Positions 1 to 8,581 of a stretch of 64,000 nt of DNA are shown in pieces; the first letter of the stretch is position 1; each line of letters begins with the position of its first letter. The notes under the pieces were generated by a model. It was given only the letters and a program-made list of their open reading frames with translations. It was not told the origin of the DNA and did no database searches. The position numbers and the translations under genes were made by a program. This DNA comes from an uncultured Acidobacteriota bacterium. GTDB lineage: Bacteria; Acidobacteriota; UBA6911; RPQK01; JAJDTT01. Where the stretch lies: the NCBI GenBank assembly GCA_951812665.1, contig CATOST010000010.1:22229-86228 (forward strand). The letters run 5' to 3'.

Positions 1-243
1 GATCAACTTGTCGATGACGTAGTCACCGCGGTCGTTGGTCACCGCCATGTGCGGCACGTTGGTCGCCGTGGCCGTGGCCGTGACTTCCACTCCGGGCACC
101 ACCGCTCCGGTCTGGTCCTTGACGGTACCCAGCAACCGGGAAAAGGTGGCAGCTTGCCCGTAGGCCAGCGGCGCCGCCAGCGCATGAACGACGAGCACCA
201 GGGCCGCCGTCGCCAACCATAGAGACTTGTTCTTGTAGCCCAT
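1..243 (-). CDS. TonB-dependent receptor paralogue, N-terminal part (runs off window)
   Basis: Only the first 81 codons are in the window. They encode a signal peptide (MGYKNKSLWLATAALVLVVH, then a cleavable ALAAPLAYGQA-type end) followed by the start of a carboxypeptidase-regulatory-like beta-sandwich (LLGTVKDQTGAVVPGVEVTA, then NDRGDYVIDKL). This is nearly identical to the beginning of the complete receptor at 777-4424, with conservative changes only (SLWLATAAL versus TLWLAAACL), so the two are tandem paralogues on the same strand. The ATG at 243-241 is preceded by a strong ribosome-binding site (GAGGAGGTAAG). By family, the product would be an outer-membrane beta-barrel that takes up a large ligand with TonB energy; the ligand is not deducible. 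Confidence 0.9.
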   Translation of the reverse strand, partial: MGYKNKSLWLATAALVLVVHALAAPLAYGQAATFSRLLGTVKDQTGAVVPGVEVTATATATNVPHMAVTNDRGDYVIDKLI

Positions 244-345
244 TACCTTCTTACCTCCTCGAAAAGCTACCCAAATTACGCGTTCCCGGCCACTACGACC
301 GTCCGCATGAAACAAAAAATTGATCTACGCCTGCACGTCCGGGCT

Positions 346-374
346 CTTTTAGCCGATTCGATTCGGCGCGTCAA
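346..374 (-). promoter_or_regulatory. Sigma-70-type promoter of the first TonB receptor
   Basis: On the minus strand TTGACG (374-369) and TAAAAG (351-346) are separated by 17 bp, giving a predicted leader of about 95 nt before the ATG at 243. The same arrangement (TTGACT-17-TAAAAA) lies at the same distance upstream of the paralogue at 4424, and the sequence around it aligns in both copies. That conservation is the main support. Confidence 0.6.
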
Positions 375-684
375 CAAAAAAAACCACCTGCCCCAGGGAA
401 CCGACCCTTTTGGATACAGGCTGAATCCGTTCCTCGGACTCGTGTCCCAACTAAGCAACTTGGGTGCCAAGATCTTAAACAACATGGACAAAACGTTTAT
501 GTGAAAGGATTTATTAAGTTCGGACAGATTATCTTCCTAGTCCGATTCTCCAACGATTTGAACCGACCCGGTAGAGTCGGGCCAAAAAAGTGAATCGAGT
601 ATTTTTCGCTCTGCGGATGCTGTGCCGCGCCGTGGAGTTTGGGGGACAGATCCAGGGGTGGTTAGTTGACGGGCATCTGAGAAC

Positions 685-705
685 GGGCGACCACAAGGGT
701 CGCCC
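685..705. repeat. Family-2 hairpin repeat (loop ACAAG)
   Basis: GGGCGACC, loop ACAAG, GGTCGCCC, followed by CCTACG and AAAAA. This is one of four copies in the window with the same loop and 3' flank but different, compensated stems (others at 14199, 30298 and 43873). It lies about 70 bp beyond the stop codon of the minus-strand receptor gene. Within 506-776 I see only this hairpin and the one at 741-766. Confidence 0.75.
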
Positions 706-740
706 CTACGAAAAATTCTTCGTCCATCGGGGAATGAGGA

Positions 741-766
741 AGGGGGGGACAAGGATGTCCCCCCTT
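741..766 (-). terminator. GC-rich hairpin 3' of the TonB receptor
   Basis: GGGGGGACA pairs with TGTCCCCCC around loop AGGA, starting about 11 bp past the receptor stop codon. The position suits a terminator or an mRNA 3'-end stabiliser, but there is no clean T-run after it on the minus strand, so intrinsic termination is uncertain. Confidence 0.45.
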
Positions 767-776
767 CTATGGACCG

Positions 777-3700
777 CTAGAACGAGAAGCGGAATCCAAT
801 CTGAATCTGCCGCGCCGTGGCCGCCGAGGTCACCCGGCCCACCGCCGAAGACGAATGGTTCCCGTTCGGTGCGTTGAAGATGGCGTGGTTGAAGGCGTTG
901 AAGAAGTCCGCCCGGACGTCGAAGACCTTCTCTTCTCCGAGGGCGAAATTCTTGTGCAGCGAGAGATCCACGACGGGGACTCCGTCGTAACGCAGCGGAT
1001 AGGGCGCACTGTTGCCCAGGGCCCGCCGCGCCGCCTCATGGCAATATTCGGCCCCACCGCATAGCGAACGGTCCATGACCCGCTGGCCGGGCACGTTCGG
1101 ATTTTCGACGCCGGGGGCCGTGAAGGCGCTGGTGTCATACCACCGCTCCACCGTGGCTCCACCGCCGAGATTCCCGTCCTTGAGGCGCTCCGTGTAAAGA
1201 CGCGACCGGCGACCCTGGTTCCACAGATCGGTGCCGTAATAGACCCGGAAGGGGGCACCCGTGGTGAGGGTGGTGATTCCGGTGAGCTCCCAACCGCCCA
1301 GCAGGGACTTGGTCAGTCCGCCTGCGTTTTGGAAGAAAGGCAGCACCCAGATGGCGGACATGTAGTAAGTGCTGGAGCGGTCGTGCTGCATGGGCGCACG
1401 CAGGGCGTGGCGCTCATAGTCGCGCGACCCGGACCAGTCACCCCAGTTGCCGTTGTAGTTCATGGCCATGGCCTTGGACCAGGTGTAGCCCATGGACAGG
1501 GCCAGACCGTCGCTGAAGCGCCGCTCCAACTTGGTCTGGAGGGAGTTGTAGTTCATGCTCCCGTGCGGCCGCAGCATGGTGTTGGGAATGACCTGGGGAT
1601 AGGGCCGACGGGCCAACTGGTCCGTCCAGGCACGGCTGGTTTCCGTGCGATTCTCGGCCGGAATCCACTCGCGAGGCCCGGCCGTGATGGTGTCGCCGGT
1701 CAGCGTGGCAGTGCCTCCTGCGACGAGCGGAACCACGTACCCTTCCGGCATGGCCACGTTGAAGGGGCTGATCTCGCGGATGTGGCGCCCCTGGTTGCCG
1801 ACGTAGCCGATCTCCCACTTGGTCCCCTGGAACAGCTCGTGCTGAATCATGAGATTGTAGGAGTAGACCTGTCCTTCCTGCCAATCCAGCTCGGAGAAGT
1901 AGCAGACGTAATAGTTGCTGTCGACCAGCACTCCATCCTGATTGACGTTACCCCTCTGACGGGGAAGGTCGATCCGTTTTCCGGTGATGAGTTCCGGGTA
2001 CTCGTATCCCCGCGTTGCGGACAAACTGATGACACCGGCACTCGGCCTCATGGTCCGGGCTCTGAGGATGCCGAACTCCTGATCGTAGGTCAGGCCGGTG
2101 CCGGCGCGGAGCACGGTCCGATTGGTCCCGAACATGCGCCAAGCCAGACCGAACCGGGGAGCGAAGTAGCGCCACTTGGCCTTGTAGCAACCGCGGTGAG
2201 GAAGGTTCTCGAAGGGAACCGCGATCCCTTCTGACCCCTGCCACTGGGCGATGTCGAAACCCTTGGGCATCATTTCCACCGGATCGATCCGGTTCGTGAC
2301 CCGGCTGTAATCGTACGCACAGTAGTAGTAGTCGGTGGTATACGACCCGCTGGGATGCCCCTCATAGTAGGGTGGCCGCGGCTGTTCCCAGCGCAGGCCG
2401 ATGTTTATGGTCAGGTCCGGACCCACCTTCCAGTCGTCGTTGATGAACCAATTGTAGTGGCTCTGGTTGAAGTGGCCCGTGTTCTCGCCAATTCCGAGCA
2501 CGTTGCCGCTAACCGCGGAGGGCGTTCCCAGCAGGAAGTCGGCCCAGCCCTCGCCATAGGTGACGCCGGCGAATTTTCCTTCGGGGGTGTACTCGAGCTG
2601 ACCCGTGGCAAAGCCGTTGAAGGTGTCGGATCCGTTTCCGTACTCCGGAATGTAGTAGTAGTGGACATCCAGGTTCCGGACGTGCTCGAAACCGAACTTC
2701 AGGTAGTGGTCTCCCTTCCTCCAGGAGGCCGTGTACTTGAAGCCCAGGCCCCAATCCGCCAGCGGCGATTCCCTGCCGCCGCGATAACGAGTGTAGCCGT
2801 CGGGTTGCAGGCGGGGCATGTTGGCGCCGCCCCGGTTGCCGTTGGGCAGATACACCTCCCAGTTGTGGCCGTCGTCGAATCCCAGCACCCGCGGCCAGTT
2901 GGTGTCCTCGATGGGCCGTCCGATCAGCCACGTGAACTTCCAGATGGATTGAGTGTACTCGGTCACCAGGTTGGAGCCGATGGGGTTCACCCAACTGATG
3001 CCGATCTGGTAGCCGCGGGAGCGGTCATAGAAATAACGGTAGATGCCGTCCTGATTGGCGCCGGGGATTCCCAGATCCCCGGAATGCGCGAACGTGGGCG
3101 AGCGCTGCCAACTGTAACGTCCGAAGATGTTGTCGTCGTTGGCGAACTGGTGGTCGACGCGGAACGAGTACTTGTCGATCCGGGTGTTGGTCGCCCGGGG
3201 ATAGGCGTAGTTGTTGGCGGTCACGCCCGACTGGTTGGGGGCCGGAGGAGGCATCAACTCCATCACCTTCCTGTAGACCGCGCCCTGCATGCTGGCCGGG
3301 ATCTGGTTGTTGGGGAAAGGAGCCCGCTTGCCGGTACCTTCGGCGCGGCTTCCGGTGAAATCGTACGGATTGTAGAGCTGATTGATGGGCCCCTTGGCGC
3401 CCGCGCCCGAAAAGTCGCCCTGGGTGATGGCCGTGGAAGGCACCGTGGCGAAGCCGGCCACGTTCAGGTCGTCGACGAACTTCTCGTAATGTCCATGGAA
3501 GAAGGTCCGATCCTTGAGGATGGGACCGCCGATGGAGCCGCCACCGATGTGGTAATCGACCGGCAGCTTCTCCCGCAGCGACCGGTTCGCGAAGAAGTTG
3601 TTCGCATCCAGAGTCTCATCCCGGAAGTAGTACCAGGCATGGCCGTGGAACTCGTTGCTCCCGCTCTTGGAGAGCATGGTGATGACCGCCCCGCCCACGC

Positions 3701-4424
3701 GGCCGTACTCGGCCGAGTAGTTGTTGGTGATGACCTTGAACTCCTGCACCGTCTCCGGCGTCGGCTGCACCGTGGGCCGCTGCGTGATGTAGCCCATGTT
3801 GTTGGAGCCGTCCAACTGGATCTGGTTGGAATGCGAATAGAGGCCGTTGAAGGTGGGATAGCCGCCGCCGTAGGCGTAGAGGGCGGTGTAGCCGATCTCC
3901 TGCCGCTCTTGCGTTCCACCCGTGGTCAGGTAGGCCAGCTTCACCATGTCGCGGCCCGCCAGCGGAAGATCCAGGATCTTCTTCTCTTCGATGACCGCCG
4001 CCACCTCGGCATTGTCAGTGTCAATGATGGTGGACTGTCCCGTGACCGTCACCTGCTCGGAGATGTCACCGGGTTCCATGACCAGATCCACGCGGGTTAC
4101 GGTCTGGACCTCGAGACGAATGCCCAGAGAGGCTGCCTTCTTGAAACCGGGCAGTTCCGCCGAGACATCATAGAAACCGGGGATCAACTTGTCGATGACG
4201 TAGTCACCGCGGTCGTTGGTCACCGCCATGTGCGGGATGTTGGTCGCCGTGGCCGTGGCCGTGATTTCCACCCCCGGCACCACCGCTCCGGTCTGGTCCC
4301 TGATGGTACCCAACAACCGGGAAAAGGTGGCCGCCTGTCCGTAGGCCAGCGGCGCCGCGAGCGCGTGCACGACGAGTACCAGACACGCCGCCGCCAGCCA
4401 CAGAGTCTTACTCTTGTAGCCCAT
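777..4424 (-). CDS. Oar-like TonB-dependent receptor with carboxypeptidase-regulatory domain
   Basis: 1215 residues, the usual size for Acidobacteriota Oar-type receptors. In order: signal peptide ending ...APLAYGQA (about 1-30); carboxypeptidase-regulatory-like domain (about 32-120, LLGTIRDQTGAVVPGVEITA); TonB plug (about 125-260, VTVTGQSTIIDTDNAEV and later AGRDMVKLAYL); a long beta-barrel rich in aromatic and Asn/Gly residues; and a C-terminal aromatic signature ending GFRFSF, as needed for outer-membrane assembly. The ATG is preceded by TAGGAGGAAAC. It is the downstream neighbour of a paralogue (1-243) and has its own promoter. Import of large carbohydrate or peptide ligands is the family role; the specific ligand is unknown. 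Confidence 0.93.
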   Translation of the reverse strand: MGYKSKTLWLAAACLVLVVHALAAPLAYGQAATFSRLLGTIRDQTGAVVPGVEITATATATNIPHMAVTNDRGDYVIDKLIPGFYDVSAELPGFKKAASLGIRLEVQTVTRVDLVMEPGDISEQVTVTGQSTIIDTDNAEVAAVIEEKKILDLPLAGRDMVKLAYLTTGGTQERQEIGYTALYAYGGGYPTFNGLYSHSNQIQLDGSNNMGYITQRPTVQPTPETVQEFKVITNNYSAEYGRVGGAVITMLSKSGSNEFHGHAWYYFRDETLDANNFFANRSLREKLPVDYHIGGGSIGGPILKDRTFFHGHYEKFVDDLNVAGFATVPSTAITQGDFSGAGAKGPINQLYNPYDFTGSRAEGTGKRAPFPNNQIPASMQGAVYRKVMELMPPPAPNQSGVTANNYAYPRATNTRIDKYSFRVDHQFANDDNIFGRYSWQRSPTFAHSGDLGIPGANQDGIYRYFYDRSRGYQIGISWVNPIGSNLVTEYTQSIWKFTWLIGRPIEDTNWPRVLGFDDGHNWEVYLPNGNRGGANMPRLQPDGYTRYRGGRESPLADWGLGFKYTASWRKGDHYLKFGFEHVRNLDVHYYYIPEYGNGSDTFNGFATGQLEYTPEGKFAGVTYGEGWADFLLGTPSAVSGNVLGIGENTGHFNQSHYNWFINDDWKVGPDLTINIGLRWEQPRPPYYEGHPSGSYTTDYYYCAYDYSRVTNRIDPVEMMPKGFDIAQWQGSEGIAVPFENLPHRGCYKAKWRYFAPRFGLAWRMFGTNRTVLRAGTGLTYDQEFGILRARTMRPSAGVISLSATRGYEYPELITGKRIDLPRQRGNVNQDGVLVDSNYYVCYFSELDWQEGQVYSYNLMIQHELFQGTKWEIGYVGNQGRHIREISPFNVAMPEGYVVPLVAGGTATLTGDTITAGPREWIPAENRTETSRAWTDQLARRPYPQVIPNTMLRPHGSMNYNSLQTKLERRFSDGLALSMGYTWSKAMAMNYNGNWGDWSGSRDYERHALRAPMQHDRSSTYYMSAIWVLPFFQNAGGLTKSLLGGWELTGITTLTTGAPFRVYYGTDLWNQGRRSRLYTERLKDGNLGGGATVERWYDTSAFTAPGVENPNVPGQRVMDRSLCGGAEYCHEAARRALGNSAPYPLRYDGVPVVDLSLHKNFALGEEKVFDVRADFFNAFNHAIFNAPNGNHSSSAVGRVTSAATARQIQIGFRFSF

Positions 4425-4522
4425 GAATTGTTTCCTCCTAGAAGCGCGGACTTTTACGAATTTCCGGCCAATTCGACCGTTCGTAATAGAAAAGACGTTC
4501 GATGAGCGTCGATGTTGAAATC

Positions 4523-4551
4523 TTTTTACAGGACTCGTTTCGGAGAGTCAA
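4523..4551 (-). promoter_or_regulatory. Sigma-70-type promoter of the second TonB receptor
   Basis: On the minus strand TTGACT (4551-4546), 17 bp, TAAAAA (4528-4523), with a leader of about 90 nt to the ATG at 4424. The segment matches the promoter at 346-374 in order and spacing, including a shared TTGTT before the -35 region and a shared purine/AT stretch in the leader. Confidence 0.6.
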
Positions 4552-4662
4552 ACAATTCAGAAGAAAAAACTTAGGACCAAATGAAACCGGCTCGGATGGC
4601 CTCGAAAAGGTCGTTTTTCGTGGTCTTTTCCGCCACCCTGAAATCTCTTCTTTCTCTCTTTC

Positions 4663-7086
4663 CTATTTTCTCTTTTCTCTTTCCTCCTCTTCGACGTAGG
4701 CGCGGCGCTGACTGTAGAGGTCCAGCCGTTCCTGCAGTAACCGTCCCAGCGGGTTCCCGGGACGGGTGGATGCCAGACGGATTGCCTTGCGGGCCGTGGC
4801 GACGGCTTGATCGAAGTCCCCCGCGGCGGCGTAGGCGGCCGCCAGGACGTCCAGCATTCGGGGGTCCTGTTCCCGGGTCATCCGGACCACTCTGCGACCG
4901 ATACGGACCGCGTCCTGCGGACGGCGCCGGGAAGGATCGGGGTGAGTGGCCAGGATCCAGGCCAGCGCCGCTTGGGGAGCGGGCCAGCCGGGTTGGCGGC
5001 GGGCCGCCTCCTCCAGGTAACGGCCGGCCTCATCGAAGCGTCCGGACATGCGGAGGGCCAAGCCCAGGTTGCCCAACGCCTCCACCGAATCCGGCTTCAA
5101 TTCCACCGCCTTGCGGAAATGCGCCAAGGCTTCGTCCATCCTTCCACCTGCCGCCAACAGGTTCCCCAGGTTGTTCTGGGCGTCGAAGCTGTCCGGGTCG
5201 ATCCGGAGCGCACTCCGGAACTGCTGGACCGCCTCCGGCATTCGGTTCTGGGCCGCCAGCGCCCGCCCCAGGCCGGTGTGGATTTCCACCGACGGCGGAC
5301 CGGTCTCCAGAGCATGGCGAAAGTGGGTCGCCGCCTCCCTGAAGTTTCCCTCTTCCGCCAGGGCGGTGGCCAGGTTCCGGTGCGCTTCCATGGAACCGGG
5401 GTCGATCCGGAGCGCCTGCCGGAAATGACGGATCGCCTCCGGACGCCTCCCCGTGGACTGGAGGACCACCGCCAGGTTGTTGTGGGCGCGGGCCTGCCGT
5501 GGCTTCAGCTCCAGCGTCTTCCGGTACCAGGTCACGGCTTGGCTGGGCCGTTTCATCTGGTCGAAGACGTGACCCAGGTTGAAGTAGTAGCCCCAGAAGC
5601 GGGGACTCAGGCGGATGGCCTCCTTCCACTCGTCGACGGCCTTGGACATTTCGCCGAGCCGGATGTAGCGATGGGCCAGCGTGTCGCGAAAATGGGGATC
5701 TTCGGGATGGTCCCGGACCAGTTTCTCGTATCCCTCCACGTCGGCCAGCAGCTCCCGGTGGGCATGGTCCCGGACCAGTCGTTCCAGACCCCTCCCGTCG
5801 GCGGCCAGAACCTGAAACCAGAGGTCCCCCATCTCGTCCGAAGATTGGGGCCCGTAGACGACTCTCCGGGGTGGACTGTGAGGATTGCGCAGGTTGTCCG
5901 CTGAATTATCGTAGGTGTACTCCATTTCCAGGGTGGTGCCGGCCGGCAACGAGATGGGGGACGAGTAGCGGTACTCGTCCTGCCAGTTGAAATCCCAGTC
6001 CTGGATATGGACCAGCCACCGGAGACGCCCGTCGGGCAGCCGCGCCGTCCCCTTCATCTCCCGGGCCAGGTAGTGGGCATGAGGATAGACACTCAGGAGC
6101 CGGGTATCCACGGGGAGGCGATACCTGTCTCGGATCTTGTAGGCCGAGTCTCCGGCCTCGATGTCGATCACCTTGGAACCCAGCCGCAGCATGTAGGGCG
6201 TCTTGGTGGGCGGTTTCTTGGCGAAGAATAGTCCCAGGGAAGACTGGATCGGCTCGGGCTTGCCCGTGGGCAACATGTGGAGCTGAAACACCACGTCGGT
6301 GCCCGGGTCCAGCCGCCAAGCCATGTCGGCGGGCCTCAGAAACGGACTCTTCCCCGGAGTCCAACCCTCGAAGTGGCCGCCGGGACTGGTGGCCTGGTTG
6401 TAGAGCATGCCGTCGTATCCCGGCGCCGGATCCTTGGCCTCGTGGGCGCGGGAGGTCCCGGTGGAGTCCACCAGGATCACGACGTGGTGGACGATGGGAG
6501 CGTTGCCCGGCCGAAACTCCACGCCTCTCACGTAACGGGTGCGGTCGACGGGACCGGGGATCACGAAGTTTCGGACCACGTCGGGACCGTCGGCCGGGAG
6601 GGTGTAGGCCTGCGGCATTCGGATGACCAGGTCAGGCTCGCCCAGTTGCCAGCCCTGGGGCCATTCGGGCGGAGCGGGCAGGTCCGCCGGCTCCCCTTCC
6701 AACAGCTCTCCTTGCAGCCAATTCTGGAGCAACTCCAGTTCCCGGACCGTGAGCCGCCGATTCCCCACGAAACGGCCCTTTCCCGTCTCGGGCAGCCAGG
6801 GCGGCATGTAGCGGGTACGGGTGACCACCTCGATCTGGCTCGCCCGCGCCTTCACCTCCTCGTAGGTCAGGAGGCTGAAGGGGGCCACCTGCCCGGGCCG
6901 GTGGCAGGGCGCGCAGCGCTTGTGGAAGATGGGGGCGACGTCCCGGTTGAAGGTGACGGGGCCGGCAGGCTCCTGAGGGGGGGCGAGGAGACTGCAGGCT
7001 CCGGCGAGAAACGTCAGACCGAGCCCGATCAGACGGTACGGGAGACGGGTGGGTTCGAGATTTCTTTCAGCACGCGGGGATTGCAT
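4663..7086 (-). CDS. Secreted heme/copper-oxygenase-like lipoprotein with TPR tail
   Basis: 807 residues. The N-terminus looks like a lipoprotein signal (TFLAGAC, Cys31). A single c-type heme site follows (CAPCH at 58-62), then the segment MPPWLPE seen in many cytochrome-linked proteins of Acidobacteriota and Planctomycetes. Residues about 170-440 resemble copper type II ascorbate-dependent monooxygenases, with candidate copper ligands in VHHVVILVD, FQLHMLPTGKPE, YPHAHYL and SSDEMGDLW. Residues about 470-740 are at least eight TPR units (for example AHNNLAVVLQSTGRRPEAI). The C-terminus is a charged EEEEREKRK encoded by a purine-rich tract. The protein probably works in the periplasm or outer leaflet as an electron-linked oxidase or oxygenase; the substrate is unknown. 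Confidence 0.82.
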   Translation of the reverse strand: MQSPRAERNLEPTRLPYRLIGLGLTFLAGACSLLAPPQEPAGPVTFNRDVAPIFHKRCAPCHRPGQVAPFSLLTYEEVKARASQIEVVTRTRYMPPWLPETGKGRFVGNRRLTVRELELLQNWLQGELLEGEPADLPAPPEWPQGWQLGEPDLVIRMPQAYTLPADGPDVVRNFVIPGPVDRTRYVRGVEFRPGNAPIVHHVVILVDSTGTSRAHEAKDPAPGYDGMLYNQATSPGGHFEGWTPGKSPFLRPADMAWRLDPGTDVVFQLHMLPTGKPEPIQSSLGLFFAKKPPTKTPYMLRLGSKVIDIEAGDSAYKIRDRYRLPVDTRLLSVYPHAHYLAREMKGTARLPDGRLRWLVHIQDWDFNWQDEYRYSSPISLPAGTTLEMEYTYDNSADNLRNPHSPPRRVVYGPQSSDEMGDLWFQVLAADGRGLERLVRDHAHRELLADVEGYEKLVRDHPEDPHFRDTLAHRYIRLGEMSKAVDEWKEAIRLSPRFWGYYFNLGHVFDQMKRPSQAVTWYRKTLELKPRQARAHNNLAVVLQSTGRRPEAIRHFRQALRIDPGSMEAHRNLATALAEEGNFREAATHFRHALETGPPSVEIHTGLGRALAAQNRMPEAVQQFRSALRIDPDSFDAQNNLGNLLAAGGRMDEALAHFRKAVELKPDSVEALGNLGLALRMSGRFDEAGRYLEEAARRQPGWPAPQAALAWILATHPDPSRRRPQDAVRIGRRVVRMTREQDPRMLDVLAAAYAAAGDFDQAVATARKAIRLASTRPGNPLGRLLQERLDLYSQRRAYVEEEEREKRK

Positions 7087-7142
7087 TTCCGTTGATCAGT
7101 TTACTATCAGGCTGGCGGGGGTTTCAGGCGGGGGAAGCGCGG

Positions 7143-7276
7143 AGGGGGGACTGCCGTCCCCCCTGGCCCCCCCGACAGGGCGACAGGAAAGTCGCCTCTC
7201 CCAGTGGGCGGCAAGAAAGCCGCCCCTCCTATTCGGCGACAAGAAAGTCGCCGCTCCAGGCGACAAGAAAGCCGCC
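7143..7276. repeat. Family-1 hairpin array, 4 units, with G-rich palindrome
   Basis: Starts with a G/C palindrome (GGGGGGAC-TGCC-GTCCCCCC), then palindromic units at 7179, 7207, 7235 and 7259: GGCGAC/GTCGCC, GGCGGC/GCCGCC, GGCGAC/GTCGCC and one with a mismatch (GGCGAC/GCCGCC). The loop is AAGAAA (AGGAAA in the first). Spacing is 28, 28 and 24 bp. The last unit stops 4 bp before the MFS stop codon at 7281. The array fills the gap between the TPR lipoprotein start and the MFS gene end. Confidence 0.9.
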
Positions 7277-7280
7277 ACGC

Positions 7281-8510
7281 CTACTTGGCGTCTTTTTCTT
7301 TCAGGTGGAGCCAGATCATGGAGATGAGGCCCAACACGCCCAGGATTGAGGAGACGCCGAAGACCCAGGAACCCAGGCCGGTCTGGCTGAAGAGCCAGGC
7401 GCCCACCAGGGGCGCCGCCAGACCCCGGAAGCCGGTCAGGGCCACGTGGACGGTATTGTACAGGACCACCTGCCGGGGACGGGCGAAGTAGAGCGACCCG
7501 GTGGTCCAGACGATCTGGTTCCCGCTGTTGGTCACGCCCTGGATCAGGCTGCCCGCCAGGAAGGGCCAGACCAGCAGTTGCAAGCCCCCGAAGCAATAGA
7601 GAGCATTGACGGCGGCCATGAAAAAACTGAAGACGGCGCGTCCCTGCATGGGATTCACCCGGTCCAGGAAGCGGCCCCAGAGGGGCGAGGAGAGGGGCTG
7701 GAGAACCTGGGGCAGAACCGCCACGGCCAGGCCCATGGCCCACACCGGCGCATCGAGGGACTCGCGCATGACTTCGGCCACCAGCACCATGGACATGAAG
7801 TTGCCCCAACCCGTGGAAAAGAAGGCCGCCTGATAAAGAAGGAAGCTGCGGTCGGAAAGAAGGGCCTTGAGTCCTTTCCTCAACGCCGTGGAGTACCGCA
7901 TGGAATCATCGGAAAGAGACTCCACCCGGGCCGGGATCCGGATCTTTCCGTAACACCAGGCGGAGCCGATCAGGAGCACTCCCACCAGCACGTAGACGAT
8001 CCCGTAGAGGCCGTCTCCGGCATCGATGAGCCAGGTTCCGGCCACGGTGGCCATTCCGCCCGTGACGAACGCGATCCCCTTGAGCCAACCCACTGCCAGA
8101 GACCGGTGGGAGTCCGGATAGAAGATTTGGTAAAGGCTCATCTCCGTGAGGCGAGTGGGAACGGCCATCAGGTAGGCTAGACTCACGACCAAGACGAAAG
8201 CCGTGGCGTCGGACACCAGGGCCACGCCGGCCAGGGCCAGTCCGGCCGCCATGTTGGGCCAGACCACCAGGCGCTGGAGACCGGCCCGGCGACCCAAGAA
8301 GGCCCATCCGGGAGCCAGCAGCCCCGACATGCCCCAGATGCATCCCAAGACCGTCAACTGCCAGAGCTCTCCGTCCAGGACGGTCTTGAGCACGACCCAG
8401 CTCAGCGGCAGCAGGGCGACGAAGGCTCCCCGACCGATGCTGTAGAGGCTCTCGTAGTAGAGAGCAGGACGGCTGCGGTAGGGGACCGTCCGGAGGTAGC
8501 GCCGCAGCAT
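7281..8510 (-). CDS. MFS-type transporter
   Basis: 409 residues, almost entirely hydrophobic, with about 12 predicted membrane segments (first pair near 25-80, for example GAFVALLPLSWVVLKTVL and LGCIWGMSGLLAPGWAFL). Size and layout fit the major facilitator superfamily, and the loop LGRRAGLQRLV after the second helix resembles the cytoplasmic 2-3 loop. The protein should sit in the inner membrane; substrate and direction are not predictable. The ribosome-binding site is weak. The gene stands alone, divergent from the RidA-like gene 71 bp away, and its stop codon abuts a hairpin array. Confidence 0.8.
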   Translation of the reverse strand: MLRRYLRTVPYRSRPALYYESLYSIGRGAFVALLPLSWVVLKTVLDGELWQLTVLGCIWGMSGLLAPGWAFLGRRAGLQRLVVWPNMAAGLALAGVALVSDATAFVLVVSLAYLMAVPTRLTEMSLYQIFYPDSHRSLAVGWLKGIAFVTGGMATVAGTWLIDAGDGLYGIVYVLVGVLLIGSAWCYGKIRIPARVESLSDDSMRYSTALRKGLKALLSDRSFLLYQAAFFSTGWGNFMSMVLVAEVMRESLDAPVWAMGLAVAVLPQVLQPLSSPLWGRFLDRVNPMQGRAVFSFFMAAVNALYCFGGLQLLVWPFLAGSLIQGVTNSGNQIVWTTGSLYFARPRQVVLYNTVHVALTGFRGLAAPLVGAWLFSQTGLGSWVFGVSSILGVLGLISMIWLHLKEKDAK

Positions 8511-8581
8511 GGCGGGAAGAATACAGGAAAGCCGAATGAGGGTCTTTTCGGGGAAGGGCTGAGTCGATAGGATTAGGCGGC

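Noticed and set aside
2355..4505. 716-codon plus-strand ORF opposite the TonB receptor
   Set aside because: High-GC antisense shadow: no domain, no ribosome-binding site, and the opposite strand encodes an unmistakable receptor.
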